Below, one piece after another: positions 29,545-40,069 of a stretch of 64,000 nt of DNA. The position numbers and the translations under genes were made by a program. The notes beneath the pieces were generated by a model that saw only the letters and a list, made by a program, of their open reading frames with translations, was not told the DNA's origin and did not search any database. Origin of the DNA: Imbricaverruca yamaguchii (taxonomy: Eukaryota; Arthropoda; Thecostraca; Neoverrucidae). The stretch is from NCBI GenBank assembly GCA_034440575.1, contig JAOTOL010001464.1:977001-1041000 (forward strand), written 5' to 3'. The stretch's first letter is position 1, and each line of letters begins with the position of its first letter.

Positions 29545-31064
29545 CGTGTTGCCATTGAGGGAGGAGCGCCGACCTGAAATTTTAGCAGACTCATGTCCGG
29601 AAATGCACAAGAAAACGAACGAGGAAAGATTATGCTGCCAAGGAGGCCCCAAGACTGACAACGAGGCCTACAGGACATATCATCAGGTCCCTATAAGAGA
29701 CAAAGAACAGATGTTGGGAGGAGGCCCCCAGGACGAAAAGGAGGCCCTCAAGACGAAAAGGAGGCCACCAGAACGAAAAAGAGGCCCCATAACGAAAAGG
29801 AGGCTCCCAGGACGAATAGGAGGCCACAGGACGAAAAGGAGGACCTCGGGACAAAAAAGAGTTCCCCAGGACGAAAACAATGCCCGAAGGACGAAAAAGA
29901 GGCCCCAAGGACGAAAAAGAGGCCCCAAGGACGAAAAGGAGGTCCCAAGACGAAAAGGATATTCTCCAAATTAAGAACCTCCAAGAGAAGGCCCATAATT
30001 TGACAAAGGAGTCACCTAGGAGAGAGTATGAGGCCCCAGAATTCAAGAGAGTGCCAAAAATTGGCACGGTGACCCACAGAATTTCCAACAAGGCCTCAAT
30101 ACGGGATGGAAGGTCCCAGAAAATGAGAGGAGGCCCTAAGACGGAAGAGAAAGCCCGTGGATAAGAGGTGAGGTTTCGGAGAAGCAAAAGCAGGCACCAA
30201 AACGGGTGAGGTTCCACCAAGATAGAAAAGGATGATTCAGAGACATGGCAGGAGGCACCTAATTCGGAAGATGACGACACAACCATTCATCATGGAGAAT
30301 CGAGACCCCATGATGAACGAAGAGGACCCTAAAATAGGAGATAAAGGCCATTGAATCAGAGAGATGACTTCCAGGCGGAAAAGAAGTCTCGAACACGGTG
30401 AAGAAGCTCCACGAGAAATAACAAGGCCACTGAGATAGGAAAGGTTGCATGCAATTTTGAAGAGGAGGCACCTGGGAAAGAAGAGGAGTTCGAACTTTGC
30501 CCTTAAGACGGGCAAAGTTCGAATCAACACGCAGAGCAGTGGGCCCCAAGGACAATCACTCTCGGGGTCCCAAGCATTAGCATCCCAAGCCTCCAAAACG
30601 TTTTGGACGCCCAAAAGTGTCCAGGCTGCTAACGCTCCCAAGAGCCCCAGAAGGTCGCAGTGGGCCCCAAATGTTGCAGGTACTCCAAAAATCAATTCTT
30701 AACCAGAATGCCACTATGGGGAAAATATATACTCCTTCAGTGGCCGCAGTGGCATATCAAAGGGGCAAATGCCCCCTCCATTCTCAGAGGGATAAGCTCT
30801 TAAGAATCGTTCCAAGGATCCAAAACTCGCGTTTCGGCCACCAAAATTCGCGTCGGTCCATCAGAATTCGCGCAGGGGTCTCCAAATAAATACAACTGGC
30901 GGCGGAAAGCTCGCTCCGAGCCCCGAAAACTTGCAGCAGGAACGTGTCGCACAAATTCGAACCCGTCTCACAACATATTGCGCTTGGGACCCACAATTCA
31001 CATCGGTAGTTCCGTCAAGGCTAAACAAATTGGCGTCTAGGGCCACACGTATGCACAGTGTGAC
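29545..31064. repeat. Degenerate minisatellite, left part
   Basis: A loose repeat of about 22-28 bp. It is clearest at 29715-29960, where GGCCCC(A)AGGACGAAAAGGA recurs about ten times, and it fades through variants such as CCAAAATTCGCG and CATCAGAATTCGCG up to 31064. It is interrupted there by the Gypsy element and resumes at 36423. Confidence 0.75.
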
Positions 31065-31287
31065 TGTTGTGCGTGTGTCGCATGTTCCGAGCGCGGGCCG
31101 TGGTTTATGGCTATATGGCACCACGGACGCGCGACCCACTTCCGACTGTTCGCCCTGGCAGTGCCCAGTCGCGTCAGGGCAAGGCCAGAGGTAGCAGCGT
31201 GTGTAGCCGAGCCGTGGACAGTGAAAATATAGAGACCGTGATCTACCAGTGTATCGCAAGAGACAGGACTAAGCGTGCACCACCACA
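31065..31287 (+). repeat. 5' LTR of the Gypsy element
   Basis: It starts TGTTGTGCGTGTGTCGCATG and ends GTGCACCACCACA. It pairs with 36200-36422 and with the diverged copy at 48854-49078. Confidence 0.95.
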
Positions 31288-31305
31288 TGGCGCGTCGGTA
31301 ATATG
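31288..31305 (+). other. Candidate primer binding site
   Basis: TGGCGCGTCGGTAATATG starts exactly at the LTR end. TGG complements the CCA end of a tRNA primer. I cannot name the tRNA. Confidence 0.55.
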
Positions 31306-32480
31306 GATCCGGACGCTCTCACCGAAACCCTCTCCCGCCTGACGGATCTGCTTACGGAGCAAGCCACAGCATCCGCCAGGAGAGAGGAACGGCTTCTGGC
31401 GCTGGCCGAATCGGCCACCCAGACCAGACCGCAGCACAGCACGCTGACCGACTCCGCTGCCGACCGCACCTATGTCGCCGGTGCTGACCCTGGTTCAGCC
31501 ACCCGCGGCACGAGACGGCTGGGTGCGACAGCCACGCCTGCCCCCAGGCTGATGGAAGGCGCCAGCCTGCGCGAGTTCGCCTCTTGGCGGGACAAATTCG
31601 ATGGATACGCCATTCTCACCGGTCTGTATGACCTCCCGCCGGCGAGTCAAAACGCCGCCCTCGTCGCCCTGCTCGACGACCAGTGGACTCGAACCCTCCG
31701 TCACGGCCTGGATATTGACGTTTCCACGTCCGACATCCAGACCATCATCCGAGGTATGGAGCGCCATCTCCGTCGGCAGCGTAACGTTATCCTAGACCGG
31801 CGAGAGTTCTTCCGCCGTCAGCAAGCGGACGGTGAGACATTTGACGAGTTTCTGATGGCTTTGCGCGAAATCGCCCAGTTTTGCGACTTCTGTCCGCATT
31901 GCACAGACTCACAGCTTCGTGATCGCATCGTCACTGGGATCCGATATGAGGACACCCTGCGTGCGCTTCTGAGCGAAAGTGGTCTCACCCTGCAGTTAGC
32001 AGTCCACATCTGCCGTGCGCAAGAAAACGCCCGTCAGAACTCGGCTGCCTTGACAAAAACGGCCACGTCCAACCTGTGTCCGCATATCGTCGGAACAGGA
32101 CTGCCCGTGCCCGTCAGTCAGACTCCAGCCGCCCAGGCGCTCGTCGAAGGGATCCCAATGGCTCCAACACCCGTCGGACAGACTCGCATCCGACGCTGGA
32201 CAGGTGTCCCGCCTGCGGTCGCTACCCGCACGCCGACGGGCAGCCATGCCCTCCCCGGACGGCCACGTGTCACCTGTGTCACCGTCGCGGCCATTTTCTG
32301 GCAAGGTGTCGTCAACGTGGCGCGACATCTGGAACAGCTCCAGCACAGCGCAACAGCTCCAGACAAAGGGACTCGGGTCAGTATCGTGCGAACGTGTCCG
32401 ACATACGAGTTTACGGCCTGTCGTCCCGCCGCTCTCCCAGGATCAGGCCGTTTATGACCCACCATAATGGTGCCGGCTGA
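31303..32480 (+). pseudogene. Gypsy gag with two zinc knuckles
   Basis: Frame 31303-32457 begins MDPDALTETLSRLTDLL, directly after the primer binding site. It has a capsid-like part (LREFASWRDKFDGYAILTG, FFRRQQADGETFDEFLMAL, CTDSQLRDRIVTGI). The nucleocapsid part is in another frame (32076-32480): CPACGRYPHADGQPCP and CHLCHRRGHFLARC. A frameshift therefore lies near 32045-32075, and a TGA at 32478-32480 ends the second frame. Confidence 0.88.
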
Positions 32481-34150
32481 ACGCTCTGGACACCCGACAC
32501 CGGAGCGTAAACTTCCTGCATTGGTGTGGCGCAGGCTGCGGACCTGAATGTGGACATAAGTCGTTTGTCTCCGCCCGCGGACAAGCTGTATGCAGCTGGT
32601 GGCCACGAGCTGCAGTGCTATGGGACTGTGCAGTATGACCTGACATTGGGTGCAATCACAGCGACAGTGACTGTGCATGTCATACAGGGCCTGGACAGCG
32701 CCCTGCTCTCCTGGCATGACTCCATCGCCCTCGGAATTCTGCCACCGGACTTCCCCAGTCAGGTGGCGAGTATCGCCGCCGGTGGAACGGATACGGAAGC
32801 CGCGCCGCCTAGCGGCAGCACTGTTAGGCGAGAGGGGCTGTCACATCCGCTAGATGGCAGCACCTCTACGAGGACGCGAGAGGAGGCGCCGGCGCGACCC
32901 CCGCGCCGACGAAAAGTCGGCACGAACCAGACCCTGGTGCACAAGTCAGATGATCCAGTAACCTGCTCTGTTCGTGGGCCGCTCCCGACCTGCGACCCGG
33001 CTTTTGGGGAGCCTTCCCGGCAGCAACGAGCAGCTCACCTGGCGGAGCTCAAAGAAGCATTCCCACCCGTCTTCAGCACGGCCCCGCCCCTTCGTGAAAT
33101 GACTGGTGGCCCGGCCCGCATCGAGCTGATGGACGACGCCCGTCCACATGCTGTCACAGCAGCTCGGCCCATCCCCTTCGCGTGGCAGGATGATATCCGT
33201 CAGCAGTTGGACGAGCTTCTGGAGCAGGGTGTTATCGCTCCCGTGGATTATCCCACAGATTGGTGCCACCCCATCGTCCCAGTAGCGAAACACGCAGATC
33301 CTGCGGCAGCCATGGTTCAGCAGTGCGTCTGACCGTCGACCTCACTCGCTTGAACAAGTACGTTCGGCGTGGCGCCCACCCGGTGTGCACACCGCAGGAG
33401 GCAGTCTCCACCATCGGTGTCGGGGCGCGTTACTTCACGAAGCTGGACGCCCGATCTGGTTACTTCCAGGTGCCACTAGACCGTCGTGACCAGGACCTCA
33501 CCTGCTTCATTACGGCGTGGGGCCGGTTCCGCATGCTACGACTGCCTCAAGGTCTCTCCGCGAGCGGAGACGAATATAACCGGCGAGGTGACCAAGCCCT
33601 CTCCGGCATCAGTCGTACGTGTAAAATCGCTGACGACGTGCTGGCACACGACTGCCAGTATGCACCGCACCTGCAACACGTGATCCAAACCTTTGAGCGG
33701 TCTGACGCAGCCGGCATCACGCTGCACCCCGGTAAACTGGTGTTTGCCGAGCCGTCGGTTAGCTACTGTGGCTACGATGTGACTGCCGACGGCTACACAG
33801 TCGACCAGCGGAAGGTAAAGGCCATCGCTGAGTTCCCCACACCTGCCAATCTCACAGATCTGGGCAGTTTCATGAGACTCGTGAACCAACTGGGTGCCTT
33901 CTCGTCTGACACTGCGCTGGCAGCCGAGCAGCTGCGTGACCTGCTACGGCCCCAGAACATATGGGTATGGACCGAGGCTCACACTCAGGCCTTCGAGGCA
34001 GTGAAAAGGACGCTCGTGTCACCCCCAGTACTCGCGTACTTTGACCTGCGACGATCCACCGCCTTGCAGACTGACGCCTCTCGGTTGCACGGCCTTGGAT
34101 GCGCCCTTCTCCAACGTCACGACGAACAGTGGCGGCTGGTGCAATACGGC
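32481..34150 (+). pseudogene. Gypsy protease and reverse transcriptase
   Basis: The protease active-site triad DTG is at 32496-32504 and is followed at once by a TAA (32508-32510). The frame then stays open from 32511 to 33332 (ALLSWHDSIALGIL and the start of [14 protein letters not shown]). RT continues in another frame after a shift near 33290. That part has [29 protein letters not shown] with the first catalytic Asp, [17 protein letters not shown], and the active-site pair as [13 protein letters not shown] at 34151-34153 separates it from RNase H. A functional element would translate these as one polyprotein. Confidence 0.88.
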
Positions 34151-34153
34151 TAA

Positions 34154-35941
34154 CGATTCCTGTCGGCCACGGAATCACGTTATGCCGTCATCGAGCTGGA
34201 GCTCCTCGCTGTGACCTGGGCCGTACGCAAGTGCCACCTGTTTTTGGCAGGCCTCCCGTCATTCGACGTTCTCACCGACCACCGCCCGCTGGTGCCCATC
34301 CTCAACCAGAAATATCTGCCGGAGATCGACAATCCCCGACTGCGACGCCTCCGCATGAAGCTCCTGGCGTATAGCTTCACGACCATCTGGCAGTCTGGCA
34401 AGCATCACTGTATCTCAGATGCTCTCTCCAGGGCTCCCGGGGATGACCCCACACCAGACGACGAGGAAGCCGAAGATGACGTGACTCATCAGCTCCACAG
34501 TCTCGTCTCGCTATGTACTCGGTGTCGGCGCTCAGTGACCCAGCTGGATCCAAACGGAGCCCGGGTGTCTCCCATCGAGGATGCCACGCTGACCCGCGTC
34601 CGCGACGCCGCCCGCGCCGACACCGAGTACATAGCGTTGTGTGAGGCCGTGACAAACGGCTTCCCTGATCAGAGACGTGACCTGCCCGCTGCCCTGAGGC
34701 CATACTGGGGCGTGCGAGATCGCCTGGCCGTTGACGACGGCATCCTGGTATGTGGTCCTCGGCTGGTCATCCCCAGAAGCCTCAGAGCAGAGACTCTGCA
34801 GCGCCTGCACGACTCGCACCAAGGAATCGAACGCACACAGCGCCGCGCACGCCAGTCTGTATACTGGGCCGGCATCGACCGCGATGTTGCCGACACCGTT
34901 GGCTCCTGCCAGGTATGCCGTGGACGGCTGCCTCGCCAGCAGCGAGAGCCACTGATGTCGGACCCCCCGCCGAGCCGAGTCTTCGAGTCTGTGTCCACAG
35001 ATTTCTTCAGTCACGCAGGCAAGACCTACCTGGTGTACGTTGATCGGCTCTCCGGGTGGCCCGCAGTTGTGCACTGCGCCGGCGACGCCACCGCCCGAAC
35101 TCTGATCCGGCACCTGCGGGAAATCTTCGCCTCCACCGGTGTTCCCTGTGTGCTACGCAACGACGGTGGCCCGCAGTACACTGCTCATCTCACCAGAGAC
35201 TTCCTGCGGCGCTGGGGCGTAGCACATCGCATGTCTACCCCGCACTACCCCCAGTCCAATGGCCACGCTGAGGCGGCCGTCAAACTGGTGAAGAGACTGG
35301 TGCAGAAAGTAACTGTAGCGGGGGACCTTGACTGTGATGCGTTCGTTCGTGGGCTGCTAGAGTTTCGCAACACCCCGCGTGCGGACCACCGGTCACCCGT
35401 TCAAATCCTTTACGGCCGTCCTCTGCGCTCAGCGGTCCCCATGCACCACCGTGCCTTCGCACCTGAGTGGCACCGAGCCGCTGACGATTGTGACGCCCGC
35501 GCCGACTCACTCCGGCAAGCGGCCCGTGGCCGCTATGACCGAGCGGCCATGCCACTGCCCAGCCTGCGTCTTGGGACCCACGTGTCCCTTCAGGACCCCT
35601 CGACCGGGTTATGGGACCGGCGAGGCACTGTTGTGGGTGTAGGCCGACGGCGTGACTTCTTAGTGAAGCTCCCCAGTGGCCGCATATATTGGCGCAATCG
35701 CCGTTTCCTGCGCCCATTCCGCCCGCTCGTGTCCATGTACACACCGCCGTGTCCGTCCGCGCCGCCCAGTCAGGCCGCGCCGACCCACCCACCGCGCACT
35801 GTTCGTTTTGCGGACGAGTTGACCGACCGACGGTCACCGCCCCCACAGCCACCGACCAGTCCGGTTCCCCGTCGCAGCGGCAGACGCTCTCACCGCCCCG
35901 CTCGCCTTCAAATCGACCCCAGGCTTCCCTCTTACGGGTAG
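34154..35941 (+). pseudogene. Gypsy RNase H and integrase
   Basis: This is in the same frame as RT after the stop at 34151. RNase H: SATESRYAVIELELLAV and LTDHRPLVPILNQKYL, ending SDALSR. The integrase zinc finger is H-x3-H...C-x2-C (LHDSHQGIERTQ, CQVCRGRLP). The catalytic core has Asp in VSTDFFSHAGKTYLV, Asp in LRNDGGPQYT and Glu in QSNGHAEAAVKLV, so the DDE residues are kept. The C-terminal part has LRLGTHVSLQDPSTGLW and ends at TAG in a Pro-rich tail. This is the best-preserved part of the element. Confidence 0.92.
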
Positions 35942-36199
35942 GGTAGCCTTCACGCACTCGCCGATACGATGTGCATGTTGTGCAGCATTGTGCTGTAGCC
36001 CGAGCTGTGGCGGCAGGGTGTTGTGAGTCGACACCAACCGTCTGCCGTCGTCGTCGATTCGGAGGGGAGGTTAAATGTGTAGTAGTCGTTGGTTGGCTAT
36101 TTGGGCTTAGGGGCGCATCGACTACTTCGGTCATACAGCGCCCAATGTGTAGTAGTCGTTGGCATAGTCTGGAACCTGACCATGAACTTGGAGGGGAGG
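35942..36199 (+). other. Gypsy 3' untranslated region with polypurine tract
   Basis: Non-coding. The tract TTGGAGGGGAGG at 36188-36199 abuts the 3' LTR and would prime plus-strand DNA synthesis. A second similar tract (CGGAGGGGAGG) lies at about 36058-36070. Confidence 0.8.
36093..36143 (-). mobile_element. 51-bp hairpin retroposon with 19-bp TSD, inside the Gypsy 3' UTR
   Basis: On the minus strand: GGGCGCTGTATGACC, loop, GTCGATGCGCCCC, AAGCCCAAATAGCCAA. It is flanked by AATGTGTAGTAGTCGTTGG at 36074-36092 and 36144-36162, identical 19-mers. The related Gypsy 3' end at 48796-48814 keeps a single copy of this site (AATGCCTAAGAGTCGTTGG) with no insert, which gives an empty-site control. Confidence 0.93.
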
Positions 36200-36422
36200 T
36201 GTTGTGCGTGTGTCGCATGTGCCGAGCGCGGGCCGTGGTTTATGGCTATATGGCACCACGGACGCGCGACCCACTTCCGACTGTTCGCCCTGGCAGGGCC
36301 CAGTCGTGTCAGGGCAAGGCCAGAGGTAGCAGCATGTGTAGTCGAGCCGTGGACAGTGAAAATATAGAGACCGTGATCTACCAGTGTATCGCAAGAGACA
36401 GGACTAAGCGTGCACTACCACA
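36200..36422 (+). repeat. 3' LTR of the Gypsy element
   Basis: Pairs with 31065-31287. Same length and ends; differences are scattered substitutions. Confidence 0.95.
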
Positions 36423-36900
36423 GTGACCAAAAAAACCGAATCGGTATCCGACAACAAAAAACAAGCTGGTGCTCTTCAAAATAAGGATGGATTCTTTAAA
36501 AAATGCCCGGGTCATGAAAATGGCTCTGGAGCATCGAAAATATTAGCAGATGCCATCACAAATTGCGTATGGTACCGAAAAACATATCTGATCTCGAAAA
36601 ATCGAAGTCAGATACAAAAGCATGGCGCTATGGGCTCGGACAATCAGGCCAGGACACGGACTTTAAAGCAAGTCAGAAAAGATTCACAAAAATCGCGTTT
36701 AGCCCAGAAAACTGGCGTTGGATCCCCCCGGAACCACGAGCCTGGGCGCTATAAGTCGCGCTGGAACTCAGAAGCATCGCACCGAAGCCACACAATCGTA
36801 CTGGAGCTCCACAAATGTGCCTCAGAAGCCCCAAATGAACAAAAGGATTATAAGAACACAACGGGAGCCGACAATACGACTGGCCATTCAAAGAGTACAT
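36423..36900. repeat. Degenerate minisatellite, right part
   Basis: It continues the loose repeat seen left of the Gypsy element, with recurring CCGAAAA, TCGAAAA and GGAACCACGAGCC-type blocks about 24-28 bp apart. The homology of the two parts is judged by eye. Confidence 0.55.
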
Positions 36901-37225
36901 AGCCTCCCAAAAAGCGACAGGATCTTAACACATGTGTTGCGGCCATTTATTCAACTTTTAAATAATTCAACTTAAAAGCGAAAGCTTTCAACAATTTGGA
37001 TCTTATGCTTGACTTCAATCAACTCAAGCACTAATAATTAATCCTCAAAAATACAAACAGACATATTGTCCGTCCCTACCCTACCAATATTTTGTAGATC
37101 CAGATCTATTAAACGTCATGCAACGTTGGTGTCGAAGCTCATGGTTGTAACCACGGTTTAGAAATGGGGGGGGGGGGGGCGAACCAGGGACGCAGTAAGT
37201 TTGAACAGGATAGGGGCCTTACGCC
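36900..37225. other. No gene; G-run
   Basis: AT-rich sequence, then a run of 14 G at about 37166-37179. Nothing else recognised. Confidence 0.5.
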
Positions 37226-37227
37226 CC

Positions 37228-37270
37228 TCGGCGGCGGGGGAGGGGCCTTACGCCCCTCCCCCGCCGCCGA
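37228..37270. repeat. Perfect 19-bp GC hairpin
   Basis: Arms 37228-37246 and 37252-37270 are exact complements around the 5-base loop CTTAC. A smaller hairpin with the same AGGGGC-CTTAC-GCCCCT core lies directly before it at 37212-37228. Confidence 0.92.
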
Positions 37271-37869
37271 AAAACAAATCCTTGGATTTCACTCACTATA
37301 TTTTCAAGGTCTGGTTTTCAGATTCACCTTTGTTAAAACTCATATTTTTGGGACTAAAGGTTCCACCAAAGTGAACAAGTTTCACTCGTTATCACTGCCT
37401 TTGAGCATTTAGTTTTATGTCGTATGTGCTGGTCCAGATTTCACAATCACCACAGAGTAATGCCGTAAGTACGTTAGACGTTGCTCGCTTGTAGCAGGAA
37501 AAAGTGAAATATTTGACTATGATTTTATTGCAATAAATTTAGACACCCAATAGCCATTCCAATGCTTTCTGGTTTCACGGGGAGACATATTGATGCAGTG
37601 ACAACCAGGTCGGATAAAAGGTATGACACTGAGGACATGTGCCACCAACATGGAAAGTGGCGTCCTTCCGGCCGGGAAAAGGCAACCCTTTGAAAAGGTT
37701 CCATTCCACCTGGTCGAATTTTTCAACCAAAGGCGCCCATATGAAAGAAAAAGGCACCCTTGGAAAGAAAGGCGCTAATTCTCCAGATGTAATAGGATCC
37801 GAGATATTAGGGGGATCTTAGGGTATCCGCCCCCCCTCCCTCCAATGCGCGCAATTCTCAGAGGCCCTC

Positions 37870-38840
37870 CAGGGCGCGTGTTAATGTAGATCCCGTGGGG
37901 TCGGCAAAAACATGTGCTTCTCATGTCTATGATGATTTTGGTTAGATGTTCAAGAGATATGAGTGATACTTTATAGGAAATGGCAGAGACGTGCGATAGC
38001 CGGTAACTGTGAGGTGTGTGTCCAGACATGTTTACCTTACGTTTGACCTCTACTGATAATTTTGGTCCGACACTAAGCAAATATTGATTTAGCTGTTCAT
38101 GTAGGACCTGAGGTTCAACTCTGTAGGATACATTTTTGGCGTCGATAATGGGTTTGATAGCACGCCACGCGGCTGATGGGCCTTTCTGATGTACTTTTCC
38201 GCTAATCTCTTCCCTACAGTCAGCTTTAATAGCTGATCGAACTTGTCAGCTAAGTACCTTGTATGTGTTTCGATCTTGTAGGTGCAAGGCTACATTTCGC
38301 CGATGTATGAGATGTTTGGTAGCTTCGCTAACATGTGGCGCTGTTGGGTTCCGAATTTTGATGTTTCTGAGTGGCAGGTGCTCGTCGAGAATAGGTATCA
38401 GCAATCTCAGCATAGTGTCCCATTTATCAGTTACTGAGATGCGACCAGTCACCTGGACCCAGTCAATCTCACCAAGGTCAAGGGTCAGTTCCGAGGTATC
38501 CACACTTCCGAAAGAACGTGACTTTATCACGATGTTAACTGAGGCAGGCCTGTTAACTTTAATCGAAATGTGATAAATTTGTGGAGGCTGTAGTGGCAGA
38601 AACTCACCTTGGTTCTTCCGACAGAGATGGTCGAATTTGTTATGATGACATCCAATAAAGAGCCTGTGGCGAATGAAGGGCACTTCACTATCACGGTAAG
38701 TGAATAGTTGCTTATGAACTCAAGCAAGTGTGTTTTCCTGTGGCTATTAGCCGTATCGAGAAGGTTGCAATTTAGATCACCTGCGAGGTAGAACGAACCG
38801 GTAAGTTCAGTGTCGCCAATTGAACCTGTTTTTCGAGCTC
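37870..38840 (-). pseudogene. LINE ORF2 fragment (endonuclease to RT start)
   Basis: The minus strand reads, in order, LAGDLNCNLLDTANSH (the GD-N motif of an AP endonuclease, near 38785) and THLLEFISNYSLTVI. GSLLDVIITNS comes next, then DEHLPLRNIKIRNPTAPHV with LIHRRNVALHL (linker, near 38330). GPSAAWRAIKPIIDAKNVSY (near 38150) and an RT-start-like HLTKIIIDMRST...PHGIYI (near 37910) follow. These come from several frames. The order fits a Jockey/CR1-like ORF2 cut off at both ends; the catalytic RT is missing. Confidence 0.7.
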
Positions 38841-38844
38841 AGCG

Positions 38845-40065
38845 AAGTCATCATTTAAGGCAGGTAGGTTAGAGTGTTAAGAGAAGGCCGAGAGGTTGCC
38901 GCCAGAATGAAATATTTTCAACTTTTCCCCGTGATTTTGGCCCAGAGTGATTCTAGTTTGGAGCTCGAGTTTGGAGGTGTATACATTTTCAAAACGTTAA
39001 TAGTCAGCGCACAATCCACGTCGATCAAAACGGTACTAGTTAGCGGTAGCAATCCACGTAGAACGACACCCACATAATATAACTTGAAGCCCTAGCCACG
39101 AAACGCGAGGACTCTGAAAAATAAGCTAATCTTTGACCTTCAGGCTTGATCTGACATGTCTCGGGTTGAAATGTTACTCCAGAGTTGCTCACCGGCTATC
39201 TCTTGATACCAAGCTTTGTTGGAAAACGAAGAAACGTGTGGCGACCGAAGAAATGAGCTCGGCCTTTGACATTGGCAATTAATGTGGATTCTGAACAGTT
39301 TGATAGATTACAACATGGCACGCTGAATGACTCCACTTGCTGAAAATTGAAGACATAGCGGCGAGGCGCACCAGACTTCGAACCATTTAAGCTAACCTTC
39401 GGAATTGCGGTTTGACATTGACATGTCCCGGTTTGAAATGCTACTTGGGGTGCACCACGGGCTATTCCTTGGTACCAGGTGTGGGTAGGTTAGGACGAAG
39501 AAATAAAATGCGAGGCGATCAAAAAAATCGGCTTGAAATTTGGCCTTAGAAATTAGTTCCATTTGGCATCATTATAATACGGCGTGTGTGTGTGTAGGTG
39601 AATTTGGCCAGCCTGCCACCGTGTGGTGATGTCGGCTGGCTCCGGTTGGAGAGAAGATGTCTTAGAGAGTGAGTAGCGTTGGGTAGGAGGATGCATCAGA
39701 GGGGGGGGGGATTTAGTTGATCTGTCGAGCAATGTTGAAGTAGAGTTGAGATGGTCCTGAAGAGTAGAGTTGAGGTGGTCCGGATCGATTGAAGATGTAG
39801 AGATGGTACAGTAGAGTTGTTTCAGAGCCGGAGATGATGAAGTCGAGAAAGGGTGTCAGTCCGGTCGGTCCCACATTGGGGTATGGGGTGTAGTGGGGAG
39901 GGGGTTGGGGTCGGGACATCGCCATTTGGTTAACATTGCAAGAACGCATTGTCGTCTTTTTGTAACGCATCTTTTACCCTTTTTCCGTTTTTCTCGTGTT
40001 TGTTCATTTTTTTAAATCGTTTTTCAACACGTCTGTTCCTCTTTTTTTAACAACTGTTCTATTAT
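38845..40065. other. No gene seen
   Basis: Mixed sequence. A pair of related blocks, TGAAATGTTACTCCAGAGTT and TTGAAATGCTACTTGGGGTG, with following GGGCTATTCCTTG/CCGGCTATCTCTTG, occurs at about 39166 and 39439, suggesting a diverged duplication. The last part (39700-40065) may be the 3' region of the LINE that follows. Confidence 0.5.
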
Positions 40066-40069
40066 GCAT

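Larger units (their letters stand above)
31065..36422 (+). mobile_element. Complete Gypsy LTR retrotransposon (Mag/K02A2.6-like), inactive
   Basis: Both LTRs are 223 bp (31065-31287 and 36200-36422), begin TG and end CA, and differ at about six positions (about 97% identical). Outside them is the 5-bp duplication GTGAC (31060-31064 and 36423-36427). Inside lie a primer-binding-site candidate directly after the 5' LTR, gag, protease, RT, RNase H and integrase in Ty3/Gypsy order, and a polypurine tract against the 3' LTR. Frameshifts and stops in gag, protease, RT and RNase H show it is defective. A 51-bp hairpin retroposon sits in its 3' untranslated region. Confidence 0.95.

Noticed and set aside
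29630..30286. 218-codon minus-strand frame rich in Phe/Leu/Ser
   Set aside because: It is the complement of the degenerate GACGAAAAGGAGG minisatellite; no domain.
31303..35941. Animal retrovirus or envelope-bearing provirus
   Set aside because: Domain order and short LTRs fit a Gypsy retrotransposon; no env-like frame lies between integrase and the 3' LTR.
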